In this document: positions 38,601 to 49,440 of the stretch, piece by piece
Layout of the letters: the number at the start of each line of letters is the position of its first letter
How positions within the stretch are numbered: position 1 is the first letter of the stretch
Assembly (NCBI GenBank): GCA_027186245.1
Contig: CP114495.1
Coordinates: forward strand, 3,921,001-3,985,000
Length of the DNA: 64,000 nucleotides
Direction: 5' to 3'
Source: Coriaria nepalensis
Lineage: Eukaryota > Streptophyta > Magnoliopsida > Cucurbitales > Coriariaceae
Position numbers and translations under genes: made by a program
Notes under the pieces: generated by a model
The model's database searches: none
Told to the model about the DNA's origin: nothing
Seen by the model: the letters and a program-made list of their open reading frames with translations, nothing else

Positions 38601-40751
38601 GATCAGAGGGAAGAAGAATTTTCTTCCTCCTCACCCTCTTATTATGGGCTTTGCTTTGTTATTTCGCCTAGATGAGAGCTCCCTTGGATCACATTTAAAT
38701 GAAAGGAGAGTACGAGGTGAGGATGAAGGGGTGGATGGTGTAGAAGAAAATGAGCCTGTCAATGGAGAATCTGATACTAAATCCGAGAAGGAAGTGGAAG
38801 AAGATATTCTGGATTCTTCTGTAGATATGTCGAAGGTCTTAGAAAACACATCTGAAGCTGATGTCATTAATGCCGAATCACATGATGGCACTAATAAAAT
38901 CCCCATTGGTAATTGGATGCCCTTGAATGGGGTAGATGAGAATGAACCTGAGGTTTCTACTGTCACCCTGCAACTTGAAGATCTCATTGATAGAACGCTT
39001 GTGCTTGGTTCTTCTGCTGCGCCTCTGAAAAATTATGGGCTTCCAAGTTCTCAGGTTGATTTGGCAGAAGAAGAAAATTCTGAAGAGAAGAAAGCTGGAA
39101 TGAGAGAGAAACCTTATGTCTCAAAAGCTGAAAGGAGAAAGGTCAAAAAAGGCAGCCAGAAGAGTGATCTTGCTGAGCATGAAAATGCAAGCTCAAAAGA
39201 AAATAAAGTTTCCAATAACAACGTTGATGATTCCAAGCCAGGTACTGGAAAAATCAGTCGAGGGCAGAGGGGTAAACTTAAGAAGATGAAAGAGAAGTAT
39301 GCTGATCAAGACGAGGAAGAAAGAAACATCCGCATGGCTTTACTGGCTGTGAGTTCAATCAAACAGTTTTTTTTTTCTCTTTCTCTCTCCCCCAGAATTC
39401 CAATTATGGATCTAAAGCTGAAAATATTGGTGTCTTCTCAGTCAGCTGGAAGAGTACACAAAAATGATGTGGAGTCGCAAGATGTAAAAGAAGCAACAGC
39501 CAAAGAGAAGAAGCCTAGAGGTACATGGGTTTTTTTTTTTTTTTTTTTTTTCTGCAGTTGGAGCAACAGCCAAAGAAAATGTGGTTGAATGCGATCCAAC
39601 CTATTGATTATCTTCATGCATAAGGATACTGGATTACCTAGTATAACTATTTTTTATTTAATGCAATCCAACCTCAATCTTACAAGTAAATGAAAACATG
39701 CAAAGTAAATACAGGCATCGGTAAAGGACAATAAAAAATGAAAACACTATGTAACTCGCACTAATTCCATATATTTGGCATAAAAATTATCCCACATTAG
39801 CGGTGATAAATGCTATGATATCTGATTTGCAAGTGATTTATTACATTACAGACCGTCCTGAAGATGCTCAAAAAATATGTTACAAGTGTAAAAAGCCGGG
39901 TCACTTATCACGGGATTGTCAAGAGCATCCTGATCAGGATCATTCAAAAGGTGGAATGGAAGAGGAAGATCCCCATGTGAATTCAAGTAATGATGCCGAA
40001 ATTGACAGGGTAGCTATTGAAGAAGACGATATTCATGAGATTGGTGAAGAAGAGAGAGAGAAATTAAATGATGTTGATTACTTGACTGGAAATCCATTGC
40101 CTAGTGATATTCTGTTATATGCCGTTCCTGTCTGTGGACCTTATAGTGCTGTCCAGTCTTACAAATACCATGTCAAGATTGTTCCAGGCACAGCTAAGAA
40201 AGGAAAAGGTACCATATTTCTTTATTAAATTATATAACATATACTGTCATTAGGGTCTAGTCAGTCCAGCATCTTGAAACTGTCAGTTTAGGTAAAAGTT
40301 AGATTATAATGGAGTTCTGTTATTCCAAACTGGATCTTAGACCCACAATTGTAAGGTTTCATTTGGGAGCACTTATTTTTATCTGGTTTGGATCCAAAAT
40401 CCAGTTTGGACCCACAATTTCTAGTTGTAGGCCTACAAAATAGTAAGTAAAATCCATTATTTCAAACATAAGTATACTAAGTTTACCCAATGGAGCTTTA
40501 GTTCAATAGATGTGGTGTAGTGAATTTCTGACTCTAGAACGTGAATTTGTTATGTAGCGGCAAAAACTGTGATGAACTTATTCAGTCACATGCCGGAAGC
40601 AACAGCCAGAGAGAAAGAGTTGACAAAAGCATGTACGGATCCAGAGCTGTTTGCTGCTATAATTGGCAATGTCAAGGTAACGGCTCCTGGCCTTACTCAA
40701 CTCAAGCAGAAGCAAAAGAAAGGAAAGAAGACCGGAAAAGCTGAAAGATAG
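29612..40751 (+). CDS. NEMF: NEMF/Rqc2 homologue, ribosome-associated quality control factor
   Basis: In other eukaryotes this protein binds stalled 60S subunits that still hold peptidyl-tRNA, recruits the ligase Listerin, and adds C-terminal tails. Fourteen coding exons: 29612-29716, 29993-30105, 30371-30467, 30561-30685, 31184-31715, 31883-32068, 37187-37480, 37577-37729, 37935-38089, 38250-38355, 38485-39348, 39442-39520, 39852-40208, 40558-40751. They total 3360 nt, 1119 residues, close to Arabidopsis At5g49930 (EMB1441). The NFACT-N domain starts at residue 1; Asp10 and Asp104-Arg105 match the yeast D9, D98 and R99 needed for tailing. Charged coiled-coil sequence lies around 480-535. NFACT-R ([20 protein letters not shown]) begins near 550. 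An acidic and Lys-rich stretch follows. A plant-typical CCHC knuckle, [14 protein letters not shown], is at 946-959. NFACT-C is at the end. Intron 6 (32069-37186) holds a copia element; without it the intron would be about 218 bp. Confidence 0.96.
32091..32095. repeat. Target-site duplication, left copy (TCTCT)
   Basis: TCTCT here matches TCTCT at 36991-36995, immediately outside the two LTRs. The LTR edge is ambiguous by about one base because neighbouring bases repeat. Confidence 0.75.
32096..32318 (-). repeat. Copia LTR, left copy (3' LTR in element orientation)
   Basis: It is 223 bp and matches 36750-36990 almost base for base. One clear substitution (C versus A in the TTATAC-ATTTATAG stretch) and one 18-bp indel in a GAAAGTAATTTAG repeat distinguish them. 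The polypurine tract (CTCCCCCTC read on the plus strand) follows directly at 32317-32327. Confidence 0.92.
32363..34696 (-). CDS. Copia pol: integrase end, reverse transcriptase and RNase H
   Basis: A 777-codon open frame. It begins inside the integrase C-terminal part ([17 protein letters not shown], then [20 protein letters not shown]). It continues into reverse transcriptase at about residue 310 ([59 protein letters not shown]). It ends in RNase H ([43 protein letters not shown]). The first Met is not a natural start: the frame continues upstream to an in-frame TAG at 34827-34829. The domains themselves look intact. Confidence 0.93.
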   Translation of the reverse strand: MFSMNVPKYLWGNALLTACYLINRMSSRVLKFETPLKILKHCFPTNRITAELPLKVFGCTCYVYIPNAFRSKLEPKSEKCVFLGYASNKRGYKCFNPVTKKFFESIDVNFVEEQPYFQKTVFQEETQMSENNFWETVPMPLVNSNEEFHEILVEKMDTSVSPPISTLPELTVSETGGDVLQNKPKLQVYTRKWFNKSTMAPTIPLADDQSNSPSNGSPTQVNPPSLSFDNLFANDLDIPIAFRKGTRTCTQHPMAKYLSYEKLSNTHRAFVTRISNLSVPRTIQEALGDSNWKLAVIEEMNALRKNNTWSVTVLPENKKTVGCKWVFTVKCKADGSVERYKARLVAKGFTQTHGIDYQETFAPVAKINSIRILLSLAVNSDWPLHQFDVKNAFLNGDLQEEVYMDLPPGFEERLGKGRVCKLKKALYGLKQSPRAWFERFGEVVRRLDFLQSQADHTMFFKHSTEGKVAILIVYVDDIIMTGDDSIEINNLKSKLEEEFEVKDLGKLKYFLGMEFARSKEGIFVNQRKYVLDLLKETGMTGCKIADTPTEPNVKLKTAAPNEVIDRERYQRLVGRLIYLTHTRPDITFAVSIVSQFMHSPGPTHFEAVFRILRYLKGTPGKGLMFKKKGHLQVEAYTDANWAGNVIDRRSTSGYCTFVGGNLVTWRSKKQSVVARSSAEAKFRSVAHGFCEVLWIKRVLGELKISTPTPIKVYCDNKAAISIAHNPILHDRTKHVEVDKYFIKEKIDSGVICMSYIPTASQTADILRDFLKGYMRSL
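34830..35038 (-). pseudogene. Copia integrase core fragment
   Basis: This frame holds [17 protein letters not shown] and FRTDNGTE, the integrase core with two of its acidic residues. It ends at a TAG (34827-34829), after which the same frame resumes into the pol frame below 34827. Upstream it joins the protease/pre-integrase frame only through a frameshift at about 34990-35010. Confidence 0.9.
34971..35654 (-). pseudogene. Copia protease and gag-pre-integrase segment
   Basis: [11 protein letters not shown] is the aspartic protease active-site stretch. [18 protein letters not shown] and [17 protein letters not shown] form the zinc-binding pre-integrase region. The frame is not preceded by an ATG; it is joined to gag upstream only by a frameshift near 35660, and its tail runs out of frame in the integrase core. 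Confidence 0.9.
35660..36694 (-). CDS. Copia gag
   Basis: Starting at an ATG (36692-36694), 344 codons. It has the gag N-terminal fold words ([35 protein letters not shown]), a UBN2-type central part ([34 protein letters not shown]), and a CCHC knuckle [20 protein letters not shown]. It stops with TAG at 35660-35662 just before the protease, where copia elements normally read straight through. Confidence 0.93.
   Translation of the reverse strand: MSEVTSDQTLKPGLQTVRHPSENSPIQITTIRLNGDNFLRWSQSVRMYIRGRGKIGYITGETEEPDLDDPTYATWDAENSMVMTWLVNSMTEEIGANYLCYPTAKELWDNVSLMYSDLGNQSQVYELTLRLREIRQGEDCVTKYFNTLKRFWQDLDLFNDYEWKSPEDCNQHKKMVDTGRIFKFLAGLNVEFDEVRGRIIGRNPMPSIGEVFAEVRREESRRHVMLGKKATDLTKSMEGSALAIPEAQASKRTYQNQRTGDKNNLHCDFCGKTRHTRENCYKLHGRPSYSRQNKQGERNVPAANEAESSMFGKEQLDHLLKLLKSYSSPNAPTGSMAQTGRVSI
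36738..36750 (-). other. Copia primer-binding site
   Basis: The minus strand reads TGGTATCAGAGCT, complementary to the 3' end of plant initiator methionine tRNA, directly inside the 5' LTR (right side). It fixes the orientation of the element. Confidence 0.92.
36750..36990 (-). repeat. Copia LTR, right copy (5' LTR in element orientation)
   Basis: It matches the left LTR over its whole length and has 18 extra bases from an added GAAAGTAATTTAG-type unit. In element orientation it starts TGTTGAAAGTC. The other edge lacks the usual CA, ending in a TTTTTA-like run against the primer-binding site. Confidence 0.92.
36991..36995. repeat. Target-site duplication, right copy (TCTCT)
   Basis: It pairs with TCTCT at 32091-32095 and marks the host intron resuming after the copia element. 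Confidence 0.75.
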
Positions 40752-41368
40752 CTTGCCCCCTTATATTTTGTCGGTTTGGTCCCAGTTTTGTGGAAGTAAT
40801 AGGTTTGTTTTCTGTTTATCTAATGACTATACTCATTTTTAACCTTAAAAAGTTGTAACAAGGAATTCTGGGTTAATTGCTCTGTACTTGAAGATGTGAA
40901 GAGTAGTCAGTTTAGGTTCACTCGGATGTAATCATGCAAGAGAAATCAGAAATGTAAGAGTGAAGGAACGAATGTCTTTCAGCTTTACTATTTTAGATTC
41001 AAATGGGACTAATAACCATCTAGTCAAAAATCCATAAGCTCTTCTTCAACAAAATTGGGTAAAAGTTTATTTCACAAAATTATCTTTTTATTTTATTCAT
41101 AAATGATGACTCCAGTATGTTAAAAACTACTAAGTACATGTGATGTGCATATAATATTTTTTATTTTTTCATCTTAATATTAACTTTATATTATTATTTT
41201 TTTTAATTTGAACTTTCTTAGTTAAATTGTGATTTTTGAACTAATAATAAGTACATACATGTTAAGTATTTCATTATTTAATTTTAGTTTTTGTTAATTA
41301 TATTATTTATTTTAACCTACTCATATATATTATCTAATTTTCATTTTTGTTCGAAATAGAAAAAATAA

Positions 41369-41399
<31 letters not shown>

Positions 41400-42287
41400 T
41401 ATTTTTGTTCTATGAGTTTCAACTATGCATGGGAGAATTGTGTATCCTTTCCAACCTCTCTACTCTCAATTTTTGAAAGCCGTTGACCCTTCCATCTTGA
41501 CAATAGCAAATCATCACAACAACACTCCTTTACAAAATCTAACAAATATATTCATCTCTTTTATTCTCGAACTCTTTGTTAATTAATTATTTTTCAATAT
41601 AAGCTCCGTTTAAATTTTATACAAAATATAATTTCACATTTTTAAAGTTAATTAATTTTGTATTTATTTCATGTTAGGAAATATAATATTGCATAATATA
41701 TACATCAATGAATTAAAAGTAGTAAGCATGAATCATAAACTGTATTTAGAATATACAATTAGCGAACAAAATACGGTATAGAATTAGTAAGAACAGTCAT
41801 TTACATGCAATCAAAATAGAAATTTAAATTAAATAGAAGAAATAACTAGAATTTAGAAATATTGAATAAATGAAGAATAAAATAAAATTTGTTCAAACCA
41901 AATTGTGAATGAAAATATTTTAAGGTCCGTAAAAGGTGACAGTAAATTTATTTTTTACCAGTATCGAAAATTTGACGATATCTATCTTTCATAATATAAT
42001 GAAATAATAACTATTTAATTACATCCCTAAATCCGTTGTGATGAATTTCCGAGTAACAATTTTAGAAGAAATTTTTTACTTTTTAGATGATTATTTATAA
42101 ATAGAAGGAAGTGTCAAAGCGAACTGAATCGAATTAAGTCGAGGGATAAAATTATAATTTAAGATAAAATTCAGGACCTTAGTTTCAGTTTGTGTATTTT
42201 TGTTTTTTAATTTCTTAATTCACAGACATATTAAATATTTACCATTATACCCTCTAACACGGTTTCACCCTCTCCGCCTTATCTAAC
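40752..42287. other. NEMF 3' UTR and AT-rich intergenic DNA
   Basis: The first 200-300 bases are likely NEMF 3' UTR. An AAAAT/ATAAA-type simple repeat lies at about 41360-41402. I see no gene or mobile-element coding remains. Confidence 0.6.
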
Positions 42288-42370
42288 TATAAAATACCGA
42301 AAACAAATCCAAAAAAGCCAACGTTTATCTGGGCCTGAGAAATTTTTTTGGGGCAGCAGAGAAAGCAAAA
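42288..42370 (+). promoter_or_regulatory. Candidate TATA box and leader of plastid S1 gene
   Basis: TATAAAATA at 42288-42296 lies 75 bp before the ATG, leaving a short leader. A TGGGCC word (about 42331) sits in the leader. The arrangement is plausible for a TATA-driven plastid ribosomal protein gene, but the start site is not known. Confidence 0.45.
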
Positions 42371-45243
42371 ATGGCGTCCTTGGGTCAGCAATTCACCGGC
42401 CTAAGATGTACTCCTCTCTCCTCATGGAGGCTTTCGAAGAGCTCTTCTTCTTCTTCCCAAGCTCACAAGAAGAACCTATCCATTCGCTCTGCCGTTATTT
42501 CTCACCCCATCCCTACTCCACAGACGAGAGAGCGACAAAAACTAAAACAACTCTTCGAGGATGCTTACGAACGGTGCCGTACTATCCCAATGGACGGCGT
42601 CTCTTTCACTGCCGATGACTTTCACGCCGTTCTCGAGAAGTATGATTTCGATTCTGAGATTGGAACTAAGGTCAGGTCGCTCCATTCTTCTACCTTTTTG
42701 TTTTTTCCGGAAATCTCGTTAACCTTAAATTGAGGTTTTGAAAGTTTCAACTGGATATGTGGTCTTAGCTTTAGCTTATATGAGTCGATTTCTGTGATAG
42801 ATTCTGCTGGCTTTTAGACATTCATAAATCATAAACAACTTTATCCTGAGCTTGATTCACCTTATCAGATTTCATATTTTCGAGTTTCAATTGGATTGTT
42901 GAAATTATTTTCACTTTACACATAAACTGACTCATAAACGCTGTTTGATTTTTTTTTTTTTTTTAATTTATTTTTGTGGGAACTTATTATTAACGAAGGG
43001 AAATTCTCTCTCAGGTGAAAGGAACTGTGTTTTGTACTGATCAAAATGGGGCACTAGTCGACATTACTGCTAAGTCATCTGCTTATTTGCCTATTCAAGA
43101 AGCATGTATTCACAAAATAAAGCATGTAGAAGAAGCGGGTATTTATCCTGGTGTGAGAGAAGAGTTTGTGATTATTGGAGAAAACGAAGCTGATGATAGT
43201 TTGATTCTTAGCTTGAGATCTCTCCAGTACGATCTTGCTTGGGAGCGATGCAGACAGCTTCAAGCTGAGGATGTTGTTGTTAAGGGTAAGGTGGGTATTT
43301 GCACATTTACATTTTTTACTCTTTCAGATCTTTTCATTTGGATGACTATAGAGTTGACAATTAATTTCATTTTCCCTTTTCCCCTTAGGTCACCTTCCTT
43401 CTTATCTCCTTGGCCAGTTTATTCTATTTGCTCTGATATGGATTCACAAATACTTGTTATGAATTCCTATGATACTTTCACCCCATTGACCATGGAATTT
43501 TTCATATCTTTTCACTATTATTCTAATTTAAAATTTTGTGAAAATGCATGCAGGTTATTAGTGCAAACAGAGGTGGAGTAGTAGCTGTTGTGGAAGGCCT
43601 TAGAGGGTTTGTTCCTTTCTCACAAATATCAACGGTAAGTTATCTAATCCTTCCGGCTTGATACTTTTTAAAAGTCTACAACGTGTTCATCTGGAGAAGC
43701 CATACATTTGTTGGCATTTTCTAGATTTCTATAACAACACCATGAAAAAGTAAGGAATAATTTCCGGACTTTTTTATTTTGCAGCTCATGAAGTCTTATG
43801 TTATTTTCTTTTGTTTTTAGAATGACACTAGTGCTTCTTTTTTCTGGCTTGCATTTCTTTGCTGCATTTAACTTTGTGGGATTAACACAAAACCTTCTTC
43901 ATGTACACTAAAATCCTATTCGTTTTCTCTTGTGTGGCAAATATATCAGAAATCAACTGCAGAGGATCTTCTCGAAAAAGATCTTCCTTTGAAGTTTGTG
44001 GAGGTTGATGAAGAACAATCTAGGCTTGTCCTCAGTAACCGAAAGGCTATGGCTGACAGCCAAGCCCAGCTAGGAATTGGGTCAGTGGTCACTGGAACAG
44101 TTCAGAGTCTGAAACCATATGGTGCATTCATTGACATTGGTGGCATTAATGGCCTTCTTCATGTCAGTCAAATCAGTCATGATCGTGTATCTGATATAGC
44201 AACAGTTCTTCAACCTGGAGACACTCTCAAGGTATTTGATTATGTATCAAGTGCTTGGCTGAGCCTTTATGCCACTTTATAGCCATATGGACGTATTGAA
44301 TTCATTTATGATGGTGTAGGTCATGATTTTGAGCCATGACCGTGAAAGAGGCCGGGTCAGCCTTTCTACCAAAAAGTTGGAGCCTACTCCTGGTGACATG
44401 ATCCGCAATCCAAAGCTTGTTTTTGAGAAGGTATCTTCTTCGCTTTAGTATCTTCTAGTTTGAGATGATAGGGAACACTCAAAGATTATGTTTTCTCCCC
44501 TCTTCATCTTTCTTCCAAGTATTTAAAGTTATAAGTATAATTGTGCTTCTTGTTCTGTTCTGATAGGCGGAGGAGATGGCCCAAACATTTAGGCAAAGAA
44601 TTGCTCAAGCTGAAGCTATGGCTCGTGCAGACATGCTTAGATTTCAACCTGAGGTACTTGTTCATAGCATCCTCTCACATTATTTCTGTCCACTCCTAAA
44701 TTACGAAAATAAAATTTTGATTCTGTCTAAGTACTGTTGGTCTTGGAGATTTTGTCAAGTATCCAAAGGGTTAGGTACTGCTATGCATCTTGGCTACAAG
44801 TAAACATAAAAAAACATGCAAGTCATTTTGAGGAAATATCTCTTAACCACTAATATTCTCAATTAGATGGTGAAAATTTTTTAACGCCAGTTTGAGACTA
44901 AAATTCCAGTAGAGGCCCACAGAATGAAGACGATGTAAATACAGAGTTTTCAGTTGAGTTCACTCAAATTCCAGTTAAAAAGTTTACCCAAATGAAGCAT
45001 TATGTAGATACTCCATCACTTTTACATAATCAGTAACTATTTGACACTGCACTTTCTTCTTGCTAACCAAACACCCATCTGTATACATGATTGCTTTAAA
45101 CCTTGTGGTCTCAATTGTTGTTGCAGAGTGGATTGACTTTGAGCTCGGATGGTATATTGAGTCCACTGACAGCTGAGTTGCCTGCTGAGGGTCTTGATTT
45201 GAGTGATGTTCCTCCAGCTGAAGAGCCCTCACTGCAGTCATAA
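42371..45243 (+). CDS. RPS1: 30S ribosomal protein S1, chloroplastic (bS1c)
   Basis: This is a nuclear-encoded protein of the plastid small ribosomal subunit that helps bind mRNA. Seven coding exons: 42371-42670, 43015-43290, 43554-43634, 43950-44231, 44320-44430, 44567-44653, 45127-45243. They total 1254 nt, 417 residues, in line with spinach and Arabidopsis S1 (about 411-416). The first 40 or so residues are Ser-rich and basic, typical of a stroma transit peptide. Three S1 domains follow: from about 100 ([17 protein letters not shown]), from about 185 ([21 protein letters not shown]) and from about 255 ([22 protein letters not shown]). The third is the best match to the S1 consensus. The Asp-rich tail ([12 protein letters not shown]) is plant-typical. 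The gene sits 1.6 kb downstream of NEMF in the same direction and has no defects. Confidence 0.97.
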
Positions 45244-45359
45244 TTGTATTTATTGTAAAACCATTCTTCACCCTCTCCGTACTGTCTTTGTAAATTAACT
45301 GTTCAATTAGAATTTTGTGCAATATGAGATTATCAGTTAGCATTCTTATTTGTTATATA

Positions 45360-47270
45360 TTGGAAAATCTTGATAAATTAATAGGATTGAAGAAGATCTA
45401 TTAATTTAGAGAAATATGAAGAATGAGTAAATTGTATTTGAAATTAGGAACAAATAAGACATTCCTAAGAATGAGTAAATCATTGATTTTAACTTGGCTA
45501 GAGTATAAGGCATGACTAATTGTTCCATTTGGTAAACTGATAGCAGTAGATGCACAAGCAGAAGTTGAAATGGGATTGATTAACAAATTGAAGTCATAGG
45601 TCATGTGGTTGCTTGCACCACTATCAATGATCCACTCTGTGTTTTGCTTTCTGCTAGTGAAACCAACAAATGTACCAGCATTGGTAGTGGCCACATTTGC
45701 AGATATAGAAGGATTGTTGTCCTTGTTAAACATGTGCAGTAGTTGGTTATACTGATATGGAGTAAAATGCTGAGCAGGGGAAGCTGGATTTGTGTGAATT
45801 TCAGTTGAGATAATCTGTGTAGAGTTTGGCTGCAGCATTTTTTTATTAGAATAGAATGGCTTCTTTCCTTTGAACTTGCTTGTATTTGGATAACCAACTA
45901 TCTTGTAACAAGTTTCTCTCTTGTGGCCTTTGATGTGGCAATGCTCACATTTAATGGACTTGTTCCCCGATTGATTGTCGACAGGTTGTTCGAAAGAATT
46001 AGAAAGGAAAGCAGATATGTATTTCATTTTGAGATTCATCCTGTGTCAAGATTCCATAAGCAATATCTAATGAAGATAGAGGATTCATTAGTAGAACTTG
46101 ACCCCTCAAATTGAAATATGTTTCATTTAAACCCATAAGAAACTCCATTAATTTACGTTCCTGCTGATTTTGGTAGTAGATAATTGTAGTTGGACTTTCA
46201 CAGGTTGGCAGAGACTAAAGATTCAAGCTCCTCCCATAATTCTTTGAGCTTGCTATAATAAACTGCAATTCCATTTGTTCCTTGGTAGGTAGAAGTGATC
46301 TGTTTTCTGATGAAGAAGATTCTTGTGCTGTTTACTTTCTGAAATCTATGCTTTAGATCTTTACATACCATAGATGTTTATTTGGAATATACAATTCCTG
46401 AGTATAATTCTTTAGAAATTGAATTAAAGATAGCATTACAACAATCCCATCCTTGTGCAAGCACTGGATGTAGTGGCTTTAGCCCATTCTCCGATAATGA
46501 AACCAAGCTTATTCTTCGTTGTGACCAGATGCCATAATTTCGCGATCCAAGCAGTGGTTGAGTGACAATTACCATATTGGAAGTGTCTGAAGGGTGAATG
46601 AAGTATGGATGATTGAAATCCATTTGTGTAGAGAAGAAAGCAATACGCACAGGGATTGCATTTGGAGGAGGTGGATCTTGATTTCCAGATTGATTTGCAG
46701 CCAGCTCTTCTTGTGTGGGTATTTTTTGACGACTGAATTAGATAATTTCATAAGAGTTTCGTGGAGCGGATTTCTCTCATATCATATTAAATATTTAGAA
46801 TCAATTATTTATTATTTTCAAAAGTCTTCGTTGAGAAAGAAAAAAATCTTTAATTATAAACTAAACATATAGTTTATCCTTAAGCAATATGAGATAACTG
46901 CTTATCACTTGTGAGTTAGTCATTCCGAAACCTCAAAAAGTAGCATCATTCAAATGGAGCGTGGACACATTTATTTGGTTTGGTTCTGATACCATGTTAA
47001 CTAAAGTTTGTGAGATGAGAGAGAGATGATAAGGGACACTTTGCAAAATAGAGTGTTGACTCATTTATTGAGTTTGACTCTATACCATGTTAATTAAAGC
47101 TTAGTGAGATGAGAGAGAGAGAGAGAGATGGAGGAGAGTCGTATTATTCAATCGCAAAAAATACAGAGTATACAAGCAGCTTTTATATTGAACATGTGCA
47201 TGCAGCACATGCATCATGCATGTCGTACTGTACTAACAGAATGGACAGTTGCCATTTCAACTTCCTAACA
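45360..47270 (-). mobile_element. Truncated Ty1/copia remnant
   Basis: On the minus strand, an LTR-like block (47270-47098, ending TG...CA) is followed by a primer-binding site (TGGTATCAGAACC, 46981-46993). Then come a gag N-terminus (46650-46378; YFIHPSDTSNMVIVTQPL, LLGSRNYGIWSQR) and, in another frame, a CCHC knuckle (CEHCHIKGHKRETCYK) plus a protease DSGASNHM (46039-45401). Similarity stops at about 45360, before integrase and reverse transcriptase, so the 3' half is absent. Part of the LTR end and binding site is duplicated (46994-47097 versus 47098 onward). Confidence 0.85.
47098..47270 (-). repeat. Probable copia 5' LTR
   Basis: In element orientation it runs from TGTTAGGAAGTTG (at 47270) to TTTAATTAACA (at 47098), about 173 bp with TG and CA ends. 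It contains a GA-rich microsatellite at about 47109-47132. No partner 3' LTR is visible. Confidence 0.6.
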
Positions 47271-47379
47271 ACCAAACGGTTTAGCTAACTACTTTGGAGG
47301 GCTGCGGACATGGATGATAATCTAAAGATGCTGAGCTAGATGATATGTCATTAATAAAGCAAAAATCTCACACTTCGAT

Positions 47380-47767
47380 TCTACGACGATGTAACTCTTC
47401 CTATTGACAAACTTGTTTGAGACCATTCCTACAGGTGCTAGAATATTCATTATTTTTTCAAGCGGCAAACATCCTTAAAATCCCACAATTCAAGTGATCG
47501 ATACGGTGATGATACAACATAGAGCTGGTTTGTTTCCGTACGATGGGTTATCATGGCACCCATTTCTGATACCATCGAACCGTAAACTCGTCCAATTGTT
47601 GTCCCCATTCTTATAGTAAGCGAATCAGACAGTAGAGGATCACCACCACATAGTTGCTGCTGTGAGATGGATAAGACAGTAAAATAGCTTTGATCACAAT
47701 TGGTTTTCCAGACTGTTGTACTGATCTAAAATGATCATGCGTAAGAAGATCCGACACATATAGTTAG
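47380..47767 (-). pseudogene. Degenerate F-box/DUF295 gene fragment
   Basis: The plus-strand text CGACGATGTAACTCTTCC to GAAGATCCGACACATATAG aligns to about 49856-50320 of the intact F-box gene, in the same orientation and with internal deletions. Only the middle of the protein (roughly residues 110-265) is represented, with many indels. Together with the S6 fragment at 48805-49345, it repeats the order and orientation of the intact F-box/S6 pair. Confidence 0.88.
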
Positions 47768-48496
47768 ACATAGAACAAAATATTCGAATCTAATCCGACC
47801 GATTTCACTACGTCAAATGTGACTAATTTAGTAATAATAATAATATATTAAGATCCCATGCAAACTTCAGAAGTTCATTTAGTTATTTTGAGATTGTAGT
47901 GAATTATTATTTATGAATTATATGATATAATTTAATTTTTTTAATATAAAATATTCTTTTAATTATAGTATTATGAATTTGTGATTGTGATTTATAAATT
48001 TGTATGACTTTACAAATAAATTTTAAATATTAGTTAAACATAATTTAAGTGTTATGCTGTCCAAAATTCTTTATAAAATATAACTTAATTCGTTATAAAT
48101 AATTAAAGTACATAATCATTATTTAATTTTAACAATTACTAAATAAATAATAAAATAGAATAAATAACCTCTCTAGTAATTTTAAATGATAATATACTTA
48201 TGAAGGTTAAGGGAACAAATTCCATAAAAAAATTTCAAGTGTTTGAATTTTGAAAAATAAATAATAATATAATTTTATTTGTAAGTTAGAATATAACTTA
48301 TATTTTTGTATTAAAAAAAAGGGTCCTTAAAGTATCGAAATAAAATTTCACAATTTTCATATTTAACTTTTTATATAAAATAAATTATAATTTTAAATAA
48401 ACAAATAAATGAACGGATTGGATATTGTAAGCTAATACTAATACCGTAAAACCTCAATATATTAGTATTCAAGGGACAAAAAAAAAATCTATTCGT

Positions 48497-48546
<50 letters not shown>

Positions 48547-48804
48547 TTTATATTTACCGAAATATTAAATAATAATAATAAAAAATTATTAATTTATCGA
48601 TTAATTAATAACTTAATAATTTATCAAGATATTTATAATTTATTAATCTCATTAAAAGTTAATTAAATATAAAAATATCATTGATTATTATAGAATAAAA
48701 GTCAACTATACTATAATCATAACAATATAACTTTCAAATTTAAGTTAATCATCACAATTTTCCATATTAATTACCAAACTAAGATGGTTTCTAGGATCAA
48801 TAAT
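47768..48804. other. AT-rich spacer between the two pseudogene fragments
   Basis: Very AT-rich DNA with A/T runs (about 48477-48550) and an ATTAATTTATCGATTAATTAATAA-like stretch at about 48586-48612. A similar AT-rich motif occurs at 23450-23490. This could be a decayed small DNA transposon, but no terminal inverted repeats were established. No gene was seen. Confidence 0.5.
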
Positions 48805-49345
48805 TTTTTCTCAAACTAAAATTGCAAAATGGTATAGAAAATACATATGCTTCTAAGGAGTCGAAAACAAATTGAAACAAACCTACATATATGTAATAAA
48901 AATCATCCTTTGAGCTTACTTTGTAGTTCATGGGGTGTAGAATGACGAGGGTTTATTTAACTCCTTTGTACTTTCTGATAACATTCAATATGATGGTATC
49001 TTCTTCTCAACATCATTTGTTATATAAACCTACGTTATGGTCGTGGTTTTTCCTTCAATATCTCAGTACCCGAGTTGGTCGGCACGGGCGTCTGAAAACC
49101 GACTTCAATATCTCAGTATTGTAAGTCAGGCTGCCTTCAATGAAAAACATGACATGCCTTATTAACTCACACTTCTAGTTTGGTCATGTCTTAGCCCAAA
49201 ATACTCTATTAAGATGTATATCACAATTTTCCTCTAGTAATTATGATATATGCATTCAAATGAAAATAAATTAAACTTTTGATGTAGATTTCTTAAGAGA
49301 GAGTGACCGATTCCTGCATGAGGAGACCAGCATCAATACATAAGA
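48805..49345 (+). pseudogene. Degenerate plastid S6 gene fragment
   Basis: The sequence aligns to the intact S6 gene from within intron 3 (GCAAAATGGTA-AGAAA-TACATATGCTTCT, compare about 52280) through intron 4 to the start of exon 5. The match includes GATGTAGATTTCTTAAGAGAG versus GATGCAGATTTCTTGAGGGAG at about 52727. Exon 4 is largely missing, and exon 5 breaks off at about 49345 after a deletion. Intron sequence is retained, so this arose by DNA duplication, not by retroposition. Confidence 0.85.
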
Positions 49346-49440
49346 ATTAAAATTATTATAATAATTTCCACACACAAAAAAAAAAAAAAAAAAAAAAAAA
49401 ACCCTTAAAATTAGCTAATTAATTTTCAAATTTTAATTCA

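Noticed and set aside
38631..38987. Minus-strand Ser-rich open frame of 118 codons
   Set aside because: It is antisense to the large NEMF exon 11 (38485-39348), whose frame and splice sites are clear.
42406..42618. Alternative start at an ATG inside the first S1 exon
   Set aside because: It is in a different frame from the conserved S1 protein and would discard the transit peptide and the S1 domains.
48440..48700. AT-rich miniature transposon
   Set aside because: The AT-rich words resemble those at 23450-23490, but I could not establish terminal inverted repeats or a target-site duplication by eye.
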